Part shown: in pieces, positions 18,679-27,749 of the stretch | How the letters are laid out: every line of letters starts with the position of its first letter | How positions within the stretch are numbered: the stretch's first letter is position 1 | Program-made: the position numbers and the translations under genes | Assembly (NCBI RefSeq): GCF_000801315.1 | Contig: NZ_CP010054.1 | Span: forward strand, 1,798,001-1,862,000 | From: Hymenobacter sp. DG25B | Lineage (GTDB): Bacteria > Bacteroidota > Bacteroidia > Cytophagales > Hymenobacteraceae | Length of the DNA stretch: 64,000 nucleotides | Reading direction: 5' to 3' | The notes under the pieces: model-generated | What the model was told of the DNA's origin: nothing | Database searches by the model: none | What the model saw: the letters and a program-made list of their open reading frames with translations, nothing else

Positions 18679-19356
18679 ATGAAGATTCTGCTGGTAGAAG
18701 ACGAGCCCAAAGTGGCGGCCTTCCTGTATAAAGGCCTCAGTGAGCAAACCCATACCGTAGATGTGGCTATGGACGGGCTGCAGGGCCTGCACCAGGCCTC
18801 CGAGGGGCAGTACGACCTGATTATTCTGGACCAGATGCTGCCCGGCCTGAACGGGCTGGATGTATGCCGGCGCATCCGGGCCGAGAATACCCGCGTGCCC
18901 ATTCTCATGCTCACGGCCCTGGGCGAGACGGATGATAAAATCCGGGGCCTGGATGCCGGCGCCGATGATTACCTGGTAAAGCCCTTTGCCTTTCAGGAGC
19001 TGCTGGCGCGCATCCGGGCCCTCACGCGGCGGGGCCACGAGGGGCCGGCCGCCGAGGCGGTGCTGCGCCTGGCCGACTTAACCCTGGACCCCACCCGCAA
19101 AATGGTGACCCGGGCCGGGCACCTGATTCAGCTCACGGCCCGGGAGTTTGCCCTGCTGCATTTCCTGCTGCGCAACCAGGGCCGCGTGGTTTCGCGCGTG
19201 GATATTCTGGAGCAGGTCTGGGAAACCTCCTTCGATACCGGCTCCAACGTCATTGATGTCTACATCAACTTTCTGCGCAAGAAGATAGATAAGGACTTCA
19301 CCCCCAAGCTCATTCACACCCTGGTAGGCATGGGCTATGTTTTGAAAGAGGATTGA
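18679..19356 (+). CDS. OmpR/PhoB family response regulator
   Basis: 225 residues, ATG at 18679. Receiver domain 1-118 with acidic pocket E7/D8, phospho-acceptor D51 (in LIILDQMLPG), T/S at LTAL and Lys in DYLVKPF. C-terminal winged helix about 128-225 (LTAREFALLHFLLRNQGRVVSR, then VIDVYINFLRKKID), the OmpR class. The cognate kinase gene follows at 19567 after a hairpin repeat. A row of 11-bp-spaced TTAA half-sites before the transporter gene at 21089 is a plausible target. Homologues of this form include CusR/QseB/PmrA-type regulators; the signal is unknown. Confidence 0.95.
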   Translation: MKILLVEDEPKVAAFLYKGLSEQTHTVDVAMDGLQGLHQASEGQYDLIILDQMLPGLNGLDVCRRIRAENTRVPILMLTALGETDDKIRGLDAGADDYLVKPFAFQELLARIRALTRRGHEGPAAEAVLRLADLTLDPTRKMVTRAGHLIQLTAREFALLHFLLRNQGRVVSRVDILEQVWETSFDTGSNVIDVYINFLRKKIDKDFTPKLIHTLVGMGYVLKED

Positions 19357-19411
19357 TGAGTTGTCAGTTGCTGATTGATAGTAGAGGCTTTTCTATTGAT
19401 AGAATGAACTG

Positions 19412-19507
19412 TCATCCTGAGCCGGCGAAGGACCTTCACCCGACTGCCCGCCTCGCGCAACAACGACTCGTTCTAACGTAAAAAGGTCCTTCGCCGGCTC
19501 AGGATGA
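19412..19507. repeat. Hairpin repeat (family A) with 25-bp perfect arms
   Basis: Left arm 19412-19436 and right arm 19483-19507 are exact reverse complements (core GCCGGCGAAGGACCTT). The loop contains AACAACGACTCGTTCTAACG, nearly the same as the loop of the element at 42901-43002. It is flanked by short gttgtcagttgc / gacaactgac motifs seen elsewhere in the window. Noncoding, between response regulator and kinase genes. Confidence 0.9.
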
Positions 19508-19566
19508 TAATATATTTAACCTGACAACTGACCACAAAAAAAACCACCCGAAACCAAAACCAGCTC

Positions 19567-20967
19567 ATGACCATCCGTACTCGACTGGCGCTGCAGTTTG
19601 GCGTTATTCTGGCCATTACGCTGCTGCTGTTCTCCGTGGTGATTTACTTTTTTACGTTCCGGGCCCGGCGCGAGGCTTTCACCGATAACCTCTTTGACCG
19701 GGCCCTGGTGGTAGGCCACGTGTATGCCGATGGTGCCAACCGGGCCGATGAAGCCAGCCGGGGCTCGTACCGCCGCTACCTGCGGCAGTTCTACCGCACC
19801 CTGCCCGAGGAACAGGTGCGCGTGTATGATGGCGCGCGCGTGGTGTTTAAGGAAGGCGCCGGCCCGTACCAGCCCGTAACGGCGGCGCTCCTGGCGCAGG
19901 TGCTGGCCCAGGGCCGCGTGGTGCGCCGCGAAGGGCATTACCGCCAAACCGTAGGGCTGCGCTACCACGATGCCCGCCAGCAGCGCACGTTTGTGGTGCT
20001 GGCCTCCTCCCTGGATGCCGATAGCCGCCACGAGCTGGAAACCCTGCGGGTGATTCTGCTGAGCGGGCTGCTGGTTTCTTTGGTAGCAGTGGGTATTGGC
20101 GGGTGGTTTTTTGCCGGGCAGGCCCTGCGCCCCATGCAGCGCATTGTGCGGGAAGTAGATAGTATTACCGCTTCCGATCTGCACCAGCGCCTATCCATGG
20201 CCGATGGGCAGGATGAAGTATCACACCTGGCCCAGCGCTTCAACCGCCTCCTCGACCGCCTGGAAACGGCTTTTGCCGGCCAGCGCACCTTCGTGCGCGA
20301 TGCTTCCCATGAGCTGCGCACCCCGCTCACCGCTATTATTGGCGAGCTGGAAGTGGCTCTTCTCCAGCAGGAGCGCACCCCTCAGGAGTACCGCCGCGTG
20401 CTGCGCAGCACCCTGGATGCCGCCCGCCTGCTGAAAGACCTTACCAACGGCCTGCTGCAAATAGCCCGGGCCTCCGACGACCCCTCCCAGATTTCCCGCA
20501 CCCAGGTGCGCTTTGATGAGCTGCTGCTGCTGGCCCATGAGGAGATGCAGCGCCGCCACCCCACCTGCCGCATCGACCTGGAGTTTGGCGAATCACAGCC
20601 GGATGGCCGCACCGGGCCCTTCACCGTGTTGGGCAATGAGGCCCTGCTGCTGGTGGCCGTGCTGAACGTGCTGGAAAACGCCTGCAAATTCTCTATTCGC
20701 CAAAACCAGCCCATTGTAGCCTCGCTCACGGCTCCGCCCGGCCGGGTTAGCCTGGAAGTGCGCGACCAGGGCCTGGGCATGAGCGAGACAGACCGCCAGC
20801 AGGTGTTTGTGCCTTTCTTCCGGGCCGAGGCCGTGCGCAATGTGCCCGGCCACGGCATCGGCCTGCCGCTCACCTCCAAAATTATGGAGCTGCATGGCGG
20901 CCGCATTCAGGTGGAAAGCCAGCTGGGGCGGGGCACGCAGGTATGGCTGATATTGCCTTTTTCGTGA
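19567..20967 (+). CDS. Sensor histidine kinase
   Basis: 466 residues, ATG at 19567. TM1 about 9-29, periplasmic domain of about 130 residues without a named fold, TM2 about 160-182, HAMP, then HisKA with H248 in ASHELRTPLTAI, and HATPase_c with N-box LNVLENACKF, G1 VRDQGLGM and G2 GHGIGLPL. Inner-membrane kinase, partner of the regulator just upstream. The gap of 210 bp is filled by a hairpin repeat. The downstream SulP and carbonic anhydrase genes suggest a signal linked to inorganic carbon or pH, which is inference only. Confidence 0.95.
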   Translation: MTIRTRLALQFGVILAITLLLFSVVIYFFTFRARREAFTDNLFDRALVVGHVYADGANRADEASRGSYRRYLRQFYRTLPEEQVRVYDGARVVFKEGAGPYQPVTAALLAQVLAQGRVVRREGHYRQTVGLRYHDARQQRTFVVLASSLDADSRHELETLRVILLSGLLVSLVAVGIGGWFFAGQALRPMQRIVREVDSITASDLHQRLSMADGQDEVSHLAQRFNRLLDRLETAFAGQRTFVRDASHELRTPLTAIIGELEVALLQQERTPQEYRRVLRSTLDAARLLKDLTNGLLQIARASDDPSQISRTQVRFDELLLLAHEEMQRRHPTCRIDLEFGESQPDGRTGPFTVLGNEALLLVAVLNVLENACKFSIRQNQPIVASLTAPPGRVSLEVRDQGLGMSETDRQQVFVPFFRAEAVRNVPGHGIGLPLTSKIMELHGGRIQVESQLGRGTQVWLILPFS

Positions 20968-20977
20968 GCCTGGGGCG

Positions 20978-21021
20978 TTTTAATCGTAATTTAATTCCCT
21001 TTTAACCCGGCCTTAACTACG
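20978..21021 (+). promoter_or_regulatory. Four 11-bp direct repeats, likely response-regulator site
   Basis: Consecutive 11-mers TTTTAATCGTA, ATTTAATTCCC, TTTTAACCCGG and CCTTAACTACG place TTAA at 20980, 20991, 21002 and 21013, exactly one helical turn apart. OmpR-family regulators (for example PmrA, with TTAA-N5/6 repeats) bind direct repeats at this spacing. It begins 11 bp after the kinase stop and ends 68 bp before the transporter ATG. Confidence 0.65.
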
Positions 21022-21088
21022 CGGCCCTACTCTTGTGTTCATATTCGGGTCATCGGGCCCGTTTCCCTTGTTCTCCAGAGTAGAAGCT

Positions 21089-22693
21089 ATGAGTCAGACG
21101 GCTGAAAAAATAGAAGTAAAAACTACCCCGGTTAGCCCGCAACCGGGCAACTACTTCAGCACCCTGGCCAGCGATGCGCCATCCGGGCTGGTGGTTTTTC
21201 TGGTGGCCCTGCCCCTGTGCCTGGGTATCTCGCTGGCCTCCGGCGCCCCGCTGCTGGCCGGTATCATTACCGGTATAGTAGGAGGGGTGCTGGTGTCCTG
21301 GCTGAGCGGCTCGCAGCTGAGCGTGAGCGGCCCGGCCGCCGGCCTCACCGTCATTGTGCTCACGGCCATTCAAACCCTGGGCTCGTTTGAGGCCCTGCTG
21401 GCGGCCACCGTGGTAGCCGGTATACTGCAGCTGATACTGGGTTTTGTGAAGGCGGGCATTATAGGCATGTACTTTCCTTCCTCGGTTATCCGGGGCATGC
21501 TGGCCGCCATTGGTCTTATTCTGATTCTGAAGCAGATACCGCACTTCCTGGGCGCCGATACTGACTATTTCGAGGATAACACCTTCTTCCAGCTAAACGG
21601 GCAGAACACGTTTTCCGCCATTGGGGCCGCCCTGCAGGCCCTGAGTCCGGGCGCCATCCTGATTGGTAGCTTGTCGATGCTGGTGCTGCTGGCCTGGGAA
21701 AGCAAGGCCCTGCAGCGCATTAAGCTGGTGAAAATGGTGCCGGCCGCGCTGCTGGTGGTGGCCGGCTCTATTGGCCTCAATCTGCTGCTGGGCTCCATTG
21801 CGCCCACGCTGCAGGTGCAGCCGGAGCACATGGTAAAGCTGCCCGTGGTATCCTCCCTCAGCGACCTGGGTGGCCTGCTCACCTTCCCCGACTGGAGCGC
21901 CTTCCTGCGCCCGGCTACCTACGGCGTGGCTTTCACCATTGCCATGGTGGCCTCCCTGGAAACCCTGCTGAGCGTAGAGGCCGTGGATAAGCTGGACCCC
22001 CACAAGCGCCATACGCCCCAAAACCGCGAGTTGAAAGCGCAGGGCGTGGGCAATATGGTGGCGGCCCTGCTGGGTGGCCTGCCCATGACGGCGGTTATCG
22101 TGCGCAGCTCTGCCAACATTAATGCCGGCGGCCAAACCAAAATGTCGGCGTTTATCCACGGCTTTTTCCTGTTGCTGAGCGTGCTCTTCCTGGCCCCGGT
22201 GCTTAATCTGATTCCTTTGTCGGCGCTGGCAGCCGTGCTGCTGCTGGTGGGCTTCAAGCTTACCAAGCCCGCCCTCTACCGCATGCAGTGGAAGCTGGGC
22301 TGGGAGCAGTTTCTGCCGTTCATCATCACCATTCTGGCCATTCTGTTCAGTGATTTGCTGAAGGGCATCAGCATCGGGCTGGTGGTGGCCGTGTTCTTCA
22401 TTCTGAAAGCCAACTATCAGTCGGCGTACTTTTTCCACCACGAGCCTTCCCGCGAGCCGGGCACGTTTCACCTAAAGCTGAGTGAGCACGTCTCCTTTTT
22501 AAACAAGGCCAGTATTGTGCAGCTGCTGGACCGCTTCAAGCCTGGTTCCCGGGTTGTTATTGATGGGTCTGACTCAGAGGTAATTGACTACGACGTGCTG
22601 GAAGCCATTGAGAACTTCCGCGTAAATGCCCTGGAGCGGCACATCGACCTGGAGCTGCGTCAGATTCCGCAGGTAAATACGGTGGGCCACTAA
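21089..22693 (+). CDS. SulP family inorganic anion (likely bicarbonate) transporter
   Basis: 534 residues from ATG 21089 (MSQTAEKIEVK); an upstream in-frame start at 21035 would add 18 residues and lie right behind the regulator site. About 11-12 TM helices; SulP signature around GLVVFLVALPLCLGISLASGAPLLAGIITG and SGSQLSVSGPAAGLT. The C-terminal part after the last TM is short and only loosely STAS-like. It is followed 56 bp later by a beta-carbonic anhydrase, a pairing well known for bicarbonate-type SulP proteins. Substrate is inferred from that neighbour. Confidence 0.88.
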   Translation: MSQTAEKIEVKTTPVSPQPGNYFSTLASDAPSGLVVFLVALPLCLGISLASGAPLLAGIITGIVGGVLVSWLSGSQLSVSGPAAGLTVIVLTAIQTLGSFEALLAATVVAGILQLILGFVKAGIIGMYFPSSVIRGMLAAIGLILILKQIPHFLGADTDYFEDNTFFQLNGQNTFSAIGAALQALSPGAILIGSLSMLVLLAWESKALQRIKLVKMVPAALLVVAGSIGLNLLLGSIAPTLQVQPEHMVKLPVVSSLSDLGGLLTFPDWSAFLRPATYGVAFTIAMVASLETLLSVEAVDKLDPHKRHTPQNRELKAQGVGNMVAALLGGLPMTAVIVRSSANINAGGQTKMSAFIHGFFLLLSVLFLAPVLNLIPLSALAAVLLLVGFKLTKPALYRMQWKLGWEQFLPFIITILAILFSDLLKGISIGLVVAVFFILKANYQSAYFFHHEPSREPGTFHLKLSEHVSFLNKASIVQLLDRFKPGSRVVIDGSDSEVIDYDVLEAIENFRVNALERHIDLELRQIPQVNTVGH

Positions 22694-22749
22694 AACATTT
22701 CCCCCGTTCCGGGATTTCATCCACACATTCCGACTACTATTATTGCATC

Positions 22750-23529
22750 ATGAAAGGTATCGAGCCAATTCTGGAGAACAACCGCAAATGGGTGGAGGAG
22801 AAGCGCAGCTCCGACCCCCAGTACTTTGAAAAACTGGCCACCGGTCAGCAGCCCCGCTTCCTGTTCATCGGCTGCTCCGATTCGCGGGTGCCGGCCTCGG
22901 CCATCACCGGCACCGGCCCGGGCGAGATGTTCGTGCACCGCAACATTGCCAACATGGTGGTGCACACCGATTTCAACCTGCTTTCCGTGCTGCAGTATGC
23001 CGTAGAGGTGCTGGGCGTGCAGGATATTATGGTAGTGGGCCACTATGGCTGCGGCGGTGTAGCTGCGGCCGCTGCCGACAAGCAATACGGCCTCATCGAT
23101 AACTGGCTCACCAACATCCGCGACGTAATCCGGGTGCACGAAACCGAGTTCCTGCGCATCAAGGACGAGGACGAGCGTCTGCGCCGCCTGGTAGAGCTCA
23201 ACGTAATTGAGCAGGTGCGTAACCTGGCCAAGACCAACATCATCCAGAATGCCCTGAAAGGTGGCAACCCGCCTCGCCTGCATGGCTTGGTGTACGACAT
23301 CCGCGAAGGCCTGCTGAAAGACCTGCAGGTAGATGATGACATGATCAAAGACCTGGACCATATTTACGGTACCAAATCAGCAGATCAGGTGCAGGAAGAA
23401 AAGCAGAGCAGCCAGGCGCAGGAAGTAGCCAAGCATGCCCCCGCGGCCGAAAAAGGCGCGGAGCAACTGGCCGCCAAAAACGGCAAGGCGAAGGCTGAAC
23501 AGGAGGCCACGCTGCATAAAGTTTTGTAG
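22750..23529 (+). CDS. Beta-class carbonic anhydrase
   Basis: 259 residues, ATG at 22750. Zinc ligands C42, H98 and C101 (GCSDSR and GHYGCGG motifs) and the catalytic dyad D44/R46 are all present. Interconverts CO2 and bicarbonate in the cytosol. The last 45 residues (from about 213) are an Ala/Lys/Glu-rich low-complexity tail beyond the usual fold of about 210-220 residues. Second gene after the SulP transporter, so the two probably move and equilibrate inorganic carbon together. A bidirectional terminator follows. Confidence 0.96.
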   Translation: MKGIEPILENNRKWVEEKRSSDPQYFEKLATGQQPRFLFIGCSDSRVPASAITGTGPGEMFVHRNIANMVVHTDFNLLSVLQYAVEVLGVQDIMVVGHYGCGGVAAAAADKQYGLIDNWLTNIRDVIRVHETEFLRIKDEDERLRRLVELNVIEQVRNLAKTNIIQNALKGGNPPRLHGLVYDIREGLLKDLQVDDDMIKDLDHIYGTKSADQVQEEKQSSQAQEVAKHAPAAEKGAEQLAAKNGKAKAEQEATLHKVL

Positions 23530-23545
23530 CTCGCCTGACCATTCC

Positions 23546-23591
23546 AAGTAAAAGGCCCACTTCCGGATTTCCGGAAGCGGGCCTTTTACTT
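23546..23591. terminator. Bidirectional terminator between convergent genes
   Basis: AAGTAAAAGGCCC...CTTCCGG pairs with CCGGAAG...GGGCCTTTTACTT around a 4-base loop; one mismatch in the stem. A/T runs on both sides let it serve the carbonic anhydrase gene on plus and the lipoprotein gene on minus. Confidence 0.9.
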
Positions 23592-23602
23592 GGCTGCAGT
23601 GT

Positions 23603-24565
23603 TTACTTGAGCAGCTTTAGGGAGTCCACCAAAGCCTCTGGGGTTATTTCCAGGATATTGGGCGCGAGGTACTTTTTGCCGTCTACAATCGTATTGGTGC
23701 GCCCATAATACACTTTGCCATTCAGGGTTCTGATAACCACGGTGCTTACCGCCGTGCCCAACGGAATGCCTGGGCTTTTTAGCTTGCCGATTCCGGCCGA
23801 TTCACAGAATTTGAAAGCTGTGTTATTGTCCTGGAACAGCACATAAGCCATGGTATTCGTCTTCAAATCGATATTCTCACCGGGAATGGTGACGATAATG
23901 GTGTCCTTGGGCTCATCCGGCAGAAACCGGTCGAAGTTGATCCATTCGTAACCGGCATTGAGCAATGCACTGGGAATTTTTGCGGAAGCCGTCTGACCGA
24001 AGCTTTTGAAGGTGGTATCAATTTGGGGAGACCAGTGAAAACAGTCGAAGCTAAAGTCAGAGATGGGTTGTGCGGCAAAAAGCTGCATACCTTCCATGGA
24101 AGTAACCGAAGGCGGAATCTGGGAACTGAGCGTAACCGAAATGCCATCAGCCCATTTTACCTTTTCCTCAGGAGCCAGATAAAACTCACCCGCTGACTCC
24201 AGCGCACGGCCGTCACTGATGGTAGGCATAGCCGTCAGCACCATAGTTGCCTTATCAAATACCTCCCGGAGCTGCACATGCACTGGGGTGGTCACGGGTT
24301 TGCCGTTCTCATCCACAAAGGCATGCGCAGGTATCACTACTGCCGTTCCTTGCGCACTGTTGAAGGTGTTTTCCTGGGCGGGGTTGTAAGTATAGAGCTG
24401 CACCGGGGCCCCTAAGGTGGTAGCTACTTCCTTAATAGTGGTGGGTGTTTTAATTACCGGCGGCTTACCGTCGTTGCAAATCACTACGTCCGGCGAAAGC
24501 TCGCAGGCGGTTAAGGCGAAGAGTAGTATGTGAATGGCGGCTAGCCAAGTGAAAGAGCGCGGCAT
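23603..24565 (-). CDS. Hypothetical lipoprotein of the ECF sigma operon
   Basis: 320 residues from ATG 24565 (MPRSFTWLAAIHILLF); a TTG 13 codons upstream is less likely because it would place polar residues before the signal peptide. Lipobox FALTAC followed by ELSPDV. The rest looks like a beta-rich extracytoplasmic protein (segment FNSAQGTAVVIPAHAFVDENG resembles carboxypeptidase-regulatory or ZU5-like folds found in surface proteins), without a catalytic motif I recognise. It follows the barrel protein gene by 39 bp and is the last gene of the sigma-factor operon, so it may be part of the same envelope-sensing unit. Confidence 0.7.
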   Translation of the reverse strand: MPRSFTWLAAIHILLFALTACELSPDVVICNDGKPPVIKTPTTIKEVATTLGAPVQLYTYNPAQENTFNSAQGTAVVIPAHAFVDENGKPVTTPVHVQLREVFDKATMVLTAMPTISDGRALESAGEFYLAPEEKVKWADGISVTLSSQIPPSVTSMEGMQLFAAQPISDFSFDCFHWSPQIDTTFKSFGQTASAKIPSALLNAGYEWINFDRFLPDEPKDTIIVTIPGENIDLKTNTMAYVLFQDNNTAFKFCESAGIGKLKSPGIPLGTAVSTVVIRTLNGKVYYGRTNTIVDGKKYLAPNILEITPEALVDSLKLLK

Positions 24566-24604
24566 GGCAGAGTATCTTGAAAAGGATAAGGGATAGATGA
24601 ACAA

Positions 24605-26197
24605 CTATTTACTTTTGGTAGGGGCGGGGGAAAGCTCCCACATCAGACCCACTTCCACGCCCAGGTTCCAGGGGTGGCGTTTGGCCTGTGCCTGGGCCGG
24701 ATCGGTAATGGAATTGAGGAAATACTGACCCTGCGGACGCACACTGATCCACTGGCCTAAGGCCATCTGGTAACTGGCATAGGCCCCGGCCTTGAGCAGC
24801 AGGTTGGTGGAGCGGTACGGCGAGGCTACACCCGGCGTCCATTCTTTCTGCTCGCAGAAGCAGGCGTCTCCTTCCGTAGTGCGGGAACTGGTGCGCAGGT
24901 TTACTGCGCCCCCTACCATGGTACCAATGTTCCAGCGGTGGTTGCCAATAAACTGGTATTGGGTCTGCACCGGAAGGGTGATGTATCGGTGCACATCCCG
25001 GAAGGAAATCTGCTTGGTTATATCCTGCGATGTTTTCTGCAGCTGGTAATTCAGGGCAGTGGCATACTCAGCATAGCCGGCCCCGGCCATTACCGTGAGG
25101 CGCTTGTTCAGGGCATACGTCAGGCCCAGGTGGCCGCCATAGCTGGTGCCAGGGCGCTCCAGGTTTTGCAGCTGGGTAGTAATGCCGCCCATCTTACGGT
25201 AAGAAACGCCGCTACCTGCTACCAACTCAATTCCCATATGCTGAAGAATCTGGTTGGCGCGCTTGCGTTTGGTGCGTGGGCGGCGCTTCTTGTTTACCTC
25301 CGGCTCCTCGGCCTCCAGCTCGGGGGGCAGCACCCGGCGCATCGCCAGGGGCTCATACGTCAGCTTTTCGGGCTTGCCTGCCCGGTCCCGACGACGGGTT
25401 TCCGAAGCAGAGGCGGCCTGCCCGTTGGCAGCAAATTGCTCCCCCAAAGATTCAGTATTAGCACCTGCCAACCGGCTGCCTGGGCGGCGCAGGGAAGCCG
25501 GGCGGCGAGGTTTGCTTGCCGCCGTTAGGGCCGATGAAGGATTAGCACCTGCGCCGTTATCCGTAAAGCGGTTGGCGCCTCGGTTTACACCTTTCCGATT
25601 GCCTACTATAGCCGCCAACGCGCCCGGGAATATTTTGGAGCGGCGGGTACGGGTGCGTGATGATGTCTTTTGAGCGCCTTCTGCTGAAATATTCTCCTCT
25701 GCGGGCCGGTCTTTTGTGCGCCGCTCAGGCACAGGCAAAAGGGCGGGCCGTGCTGCTCCGCCAGAGCTACTGATGGATGCGCTAGTGGGTGCACCCTCTA
25801 AAGCGGCACTTGCTGAGCCACTGCCGGGATGCCCTGCTGCTTGGCCTGCAGCCTGAGAAGCTGCTACCGAACCCAGTGCGGCCTTTCCGCCTTCAGCGGG
25901 TGCTCCTGGGGCTACCCCGGAGCGGGAGGCGTTTTGCGCTACGGCGCCTTTACCTTCTGCTGTATCCTGCCAGGGCAGGTGCTGCCGCAGCGGGGCAGCC
26001 GGCCCCAGGGCCAGATAAATGATGTAGTTGCTGCACAGTAATAAGAGGAGCAGCAAAGGCCAAAGTCGCCGCTTGCGGGGAGCAGCAGGCATCTTTTCCT
26101 GAATTCCGGACCAGACGGACTCCGGAACGGCACTGCCATAGCCTTCCAGCTTTTGGCGCAGGTCGTTATAAAATTGTTCCGATTCGTGCTCAGTCAT
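24605..26197 (-). CDS. One-TM protein with C-terminal outer-membrane beta-barrel, putative anti-sigma partner
   Basis: 530 residues from ATG 26197, which overlaps the sigma-factor stop in ATGACTGA (8 bp), indicating coupling. Residues 1-43 are polar (MTEHESEQFYNDLRQKLEGY), followed by a TM helix (about 45-65, LWPLLLLLLLCSNYIIYLAL), a long Ala/Ser/Arg-rich linker to about 330, and a PorT-like beta-barrel (GIELVAGSGVSYRKMG to the end). In Bacteroidota such proteins sit beside ECF sigma factors and the N-terminal segment acts as, or resembles, an anti-sigma domain. If the TM is real, the protein could reach from inner to outer membrane. Function is inferred from context. Confidence 0.72.
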   Translation of the reverse strand: MTEHESEQFYNDLRQKLEGYGSAVPESVWSGIQEKMPAAPRKRRLWPLLLLLLLCSNYIIYLALGPAAPLRQHLPWQDTAEGKGAVAQNASRSGVAPGAPAEGGKAALGSVAASQAAGQAAGHPGSGSASAALEGAPTSASISSSGGAARPALLPVPERRTKDRPAEENISAEGAQKTSSRTRTRRSKIFPGALAAIVGNRKGVNRGANRFTDNGAGANPSSALTAASKPRRPASLRRPGSRLAGANTESLGEQFAANGQAASASETRRRDRAGKPEKLTYEPLAMRRVLPPELEAEEPEVNKKRRPRTKRKRANQILQHMGIELVAGSGVSYRKMGGITTQLQNLERPGTSYGGHLGLTYALNKRLTVMAGAGYAEYATALNYQLQKTSQDITKQISFRDVHRYITLPVQTQYQFIGNHRWNIGTMVGGAVNLRTSSRTTEGDACFCEQKEWTPGVASPYRSTNLLLKAGAYASYQMALGQWISVRPQGQYFLNSITDPAQAQAKRHPWNLGVEVGLMWELSPAPTKSK

Positions 26198-26744
26198 TGT
26201 AGTTAGAAGAGGAGGTTGAAACAAGCAGCCGTTCCTCTAGCAGGCGGCGGGCTCGCGACAATTGGGACTTGCTGGTACCTTCCGAAATGCCCAGTAACTC
26301 ACTGATTTCTGCGTGGCTATAGCCTTCAATAGCATACAGGTTAAGCACCGTGCGGTAACCGAGGGGTAGCAGATGCATCATGCGTACCAGGTCTTCTGCC
26401 GAAAGCTGATCAAAGGGAGTTCCGTCTGGATGGGCCAGCTCGTTTACTTCCTCGGCATCCAGCGGCACGTGCGCTTGCCGGTTTTGCTGATAGCTGTTGA
26501 TGGCTGTATTGACAGCAATGCGGCGGGCCCAGGCTTCAAAGGGACCCTGCCCACGATATTGCTCCAGGCGGGTGAAAATCTTGACGAACGTTACCTGCAG
26601 AGCGTCCTCCGCCTCGGCCCGGGACGAGCAGTAACGCATACAGACGCCCATTAGCTGATAACCCAGGCGCTCATATAACGCCCGTTGCGCCGCTGGCTGG
26701 TTTTTTCGGCAACCTTCTACCAGCGCATTAATTGATTCAGCCAT
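26190..26744 (-). CDS. ECF RNA polymerase sigma-70 factor
   Basis: 184 residues, ATG at 26744. Region 2 (about 20-85: YCSSRAEAEDALQVTFVKIFTRLEQYRG, then FEAWARRIAVNTAINSYQ) and region 4 (about 118-175: LLPLGYRTVLNLYAIEGYSHAEISELLGISEGTSKSQLSRARRLL) are complete, with the usual spacing of ECF factors and no region 3. First gene of an operon with a barrel protein and a lipoprotein. It most likely activates its own operon; I found no clear promoter pair in the 189-bp gap to phzF. Confidence 0.93.
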   Translation of the reverse strand: MAESINALVEGCRKNQPAAQRALYERLGYQLMGVCMRYCSSRAEAEDALQVTFVKIFTRLEQYRGQGPFEAWARRIAVNTAINSYQQNRQAHVPLDAEEVNELAHPDGTPFDQLSAEDLVRMMHLLPLGYRTVLNLYAIEGYSHAEISELLGISEGTSKSQLSRARRLLEERLLVSTSSSNYND

Positions 26745-26933
26745 AGGCAGGTAATAGAACTAATAGAAATGTCGTACGCTAGCATTCTACACCCATGACC
26801 AGAGGTATTGGAATCCGGTTGCGTAGCCAAAAAATATATTTTAAAGCGCCGGTAACTTCTGCCGGGCACCCTGATATAATTTGTTTTCTGCCGAACTATC
26901 GGCTACTTCGCCAGCACAAACATCCCGCAAGCT

Positions 26934-27740
26934 ATGCTTCTTCCACTGTATCAAATCGACGCCTTTGCTGATAAAATTTTCACCGGCAACCCGGCCGCCG
27001 TGTGCCCCCTCACCGAGTGGCTGCCCGAGGCCCTGATGCAGGCCATTGCCGCCGAAAACAACCTGGCTGAAACGGCCTTCTTCGTGTCCCGGGCGCAGGA
27101 GAATGAGTTCGATATTCGTTGGTTTACGCCCACCGTGGAAGTGGCTCTTTGCGGGCATGCCACGCTGGCCTCGGCGCACGTGCTGCTGCACCACCTCAAC
27201 TTTAAGGGCGAGGAAATCATCTTCCACAGCAAAAGCGGAGCCCTGCACGTAACGCGTGGCCAGCACAACCGCCTCACGCTCAACTTTCCCAGCAACCCGC
27301 CCCACCCGCTGCCCGTGCACCCCGATGGCCTGATTGACGGCCTGCGCGCCACGCCCCTGAATATTCTGGCCAGCCCCAATGCCGACCTGATAGCCGTGTT
27401 CTCCACCGAAGCTGAAGTGCGCGCCCTCAAGCCCCATTTTCAGCACCTAAGTAAGGTAGAATACCGCGGCATAGTAGCCACCGCCCCCGGCACCGGCAGC
27501 GTCGATTTTGTGTCGCGTTTTTTTGGGCCGCGCGTAGGCGTTGATGAGGACCCCGTTACCGGCTCAGCTCACACCCAACTCATTCCTTACTGGGCCGAAA
27601 AGCTCGGCAAAACCACCCTGCACGCCCGCCAGGTTTCCGCCCGCGGCGGTGACCTGTGGTGCGAGCTACACGGCGACCGGGTGCTGATCAGCGGCCAGGC
27701 TCTGACGTATCTGAAGGGAGAAATTGAGGTAGGGGAGTAA
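26934..27740 (+). CDS. PhzF family isomerase
   Basis: 268 residues, ATG at 26934. N-terminal YQIDAFADKIFTGNPAAVC and the catalytic glutamate region ENNLAETAFF (E46, matching E45 of PhzF) with later GHATLASAHVLL and DEDPVTGSAHTQL, the conserved family blocks. Length fits (260-300). Members isomerise or epimerise small metabolites; the substrate here is unknown and no phenazine genes are near. A near-consensus -7 box (TATAATTTG) lies about 60 bp upstream. Divergent from the sigma gene. Confidence 0.92.
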   Translation: MLLPLYQIDAFADKIFTGNPAAVCPLTEWLPEALMQAIAAENNLAETAFFVSRAQENEFDIRWFTPTVEVALCGHATLASAHVLLHHLNFKGEEIIFHSKSGALHVTRGQHNRLTLNFPSNPPHPLPVHPDGLIDGLRATPLNILASPNADLIAVFSTEAEVRALKPHFQHLSKVEYRGIVATAPGTGSVDFVSRFFGPRVGVDEDPVTGSAHTQLIPYWAEKLGKTTLHARQVSARGGDLWCELHGDRVLISGQALTYLKGEIEVGE

Positions 27741-27749
27741 GGATACTAT

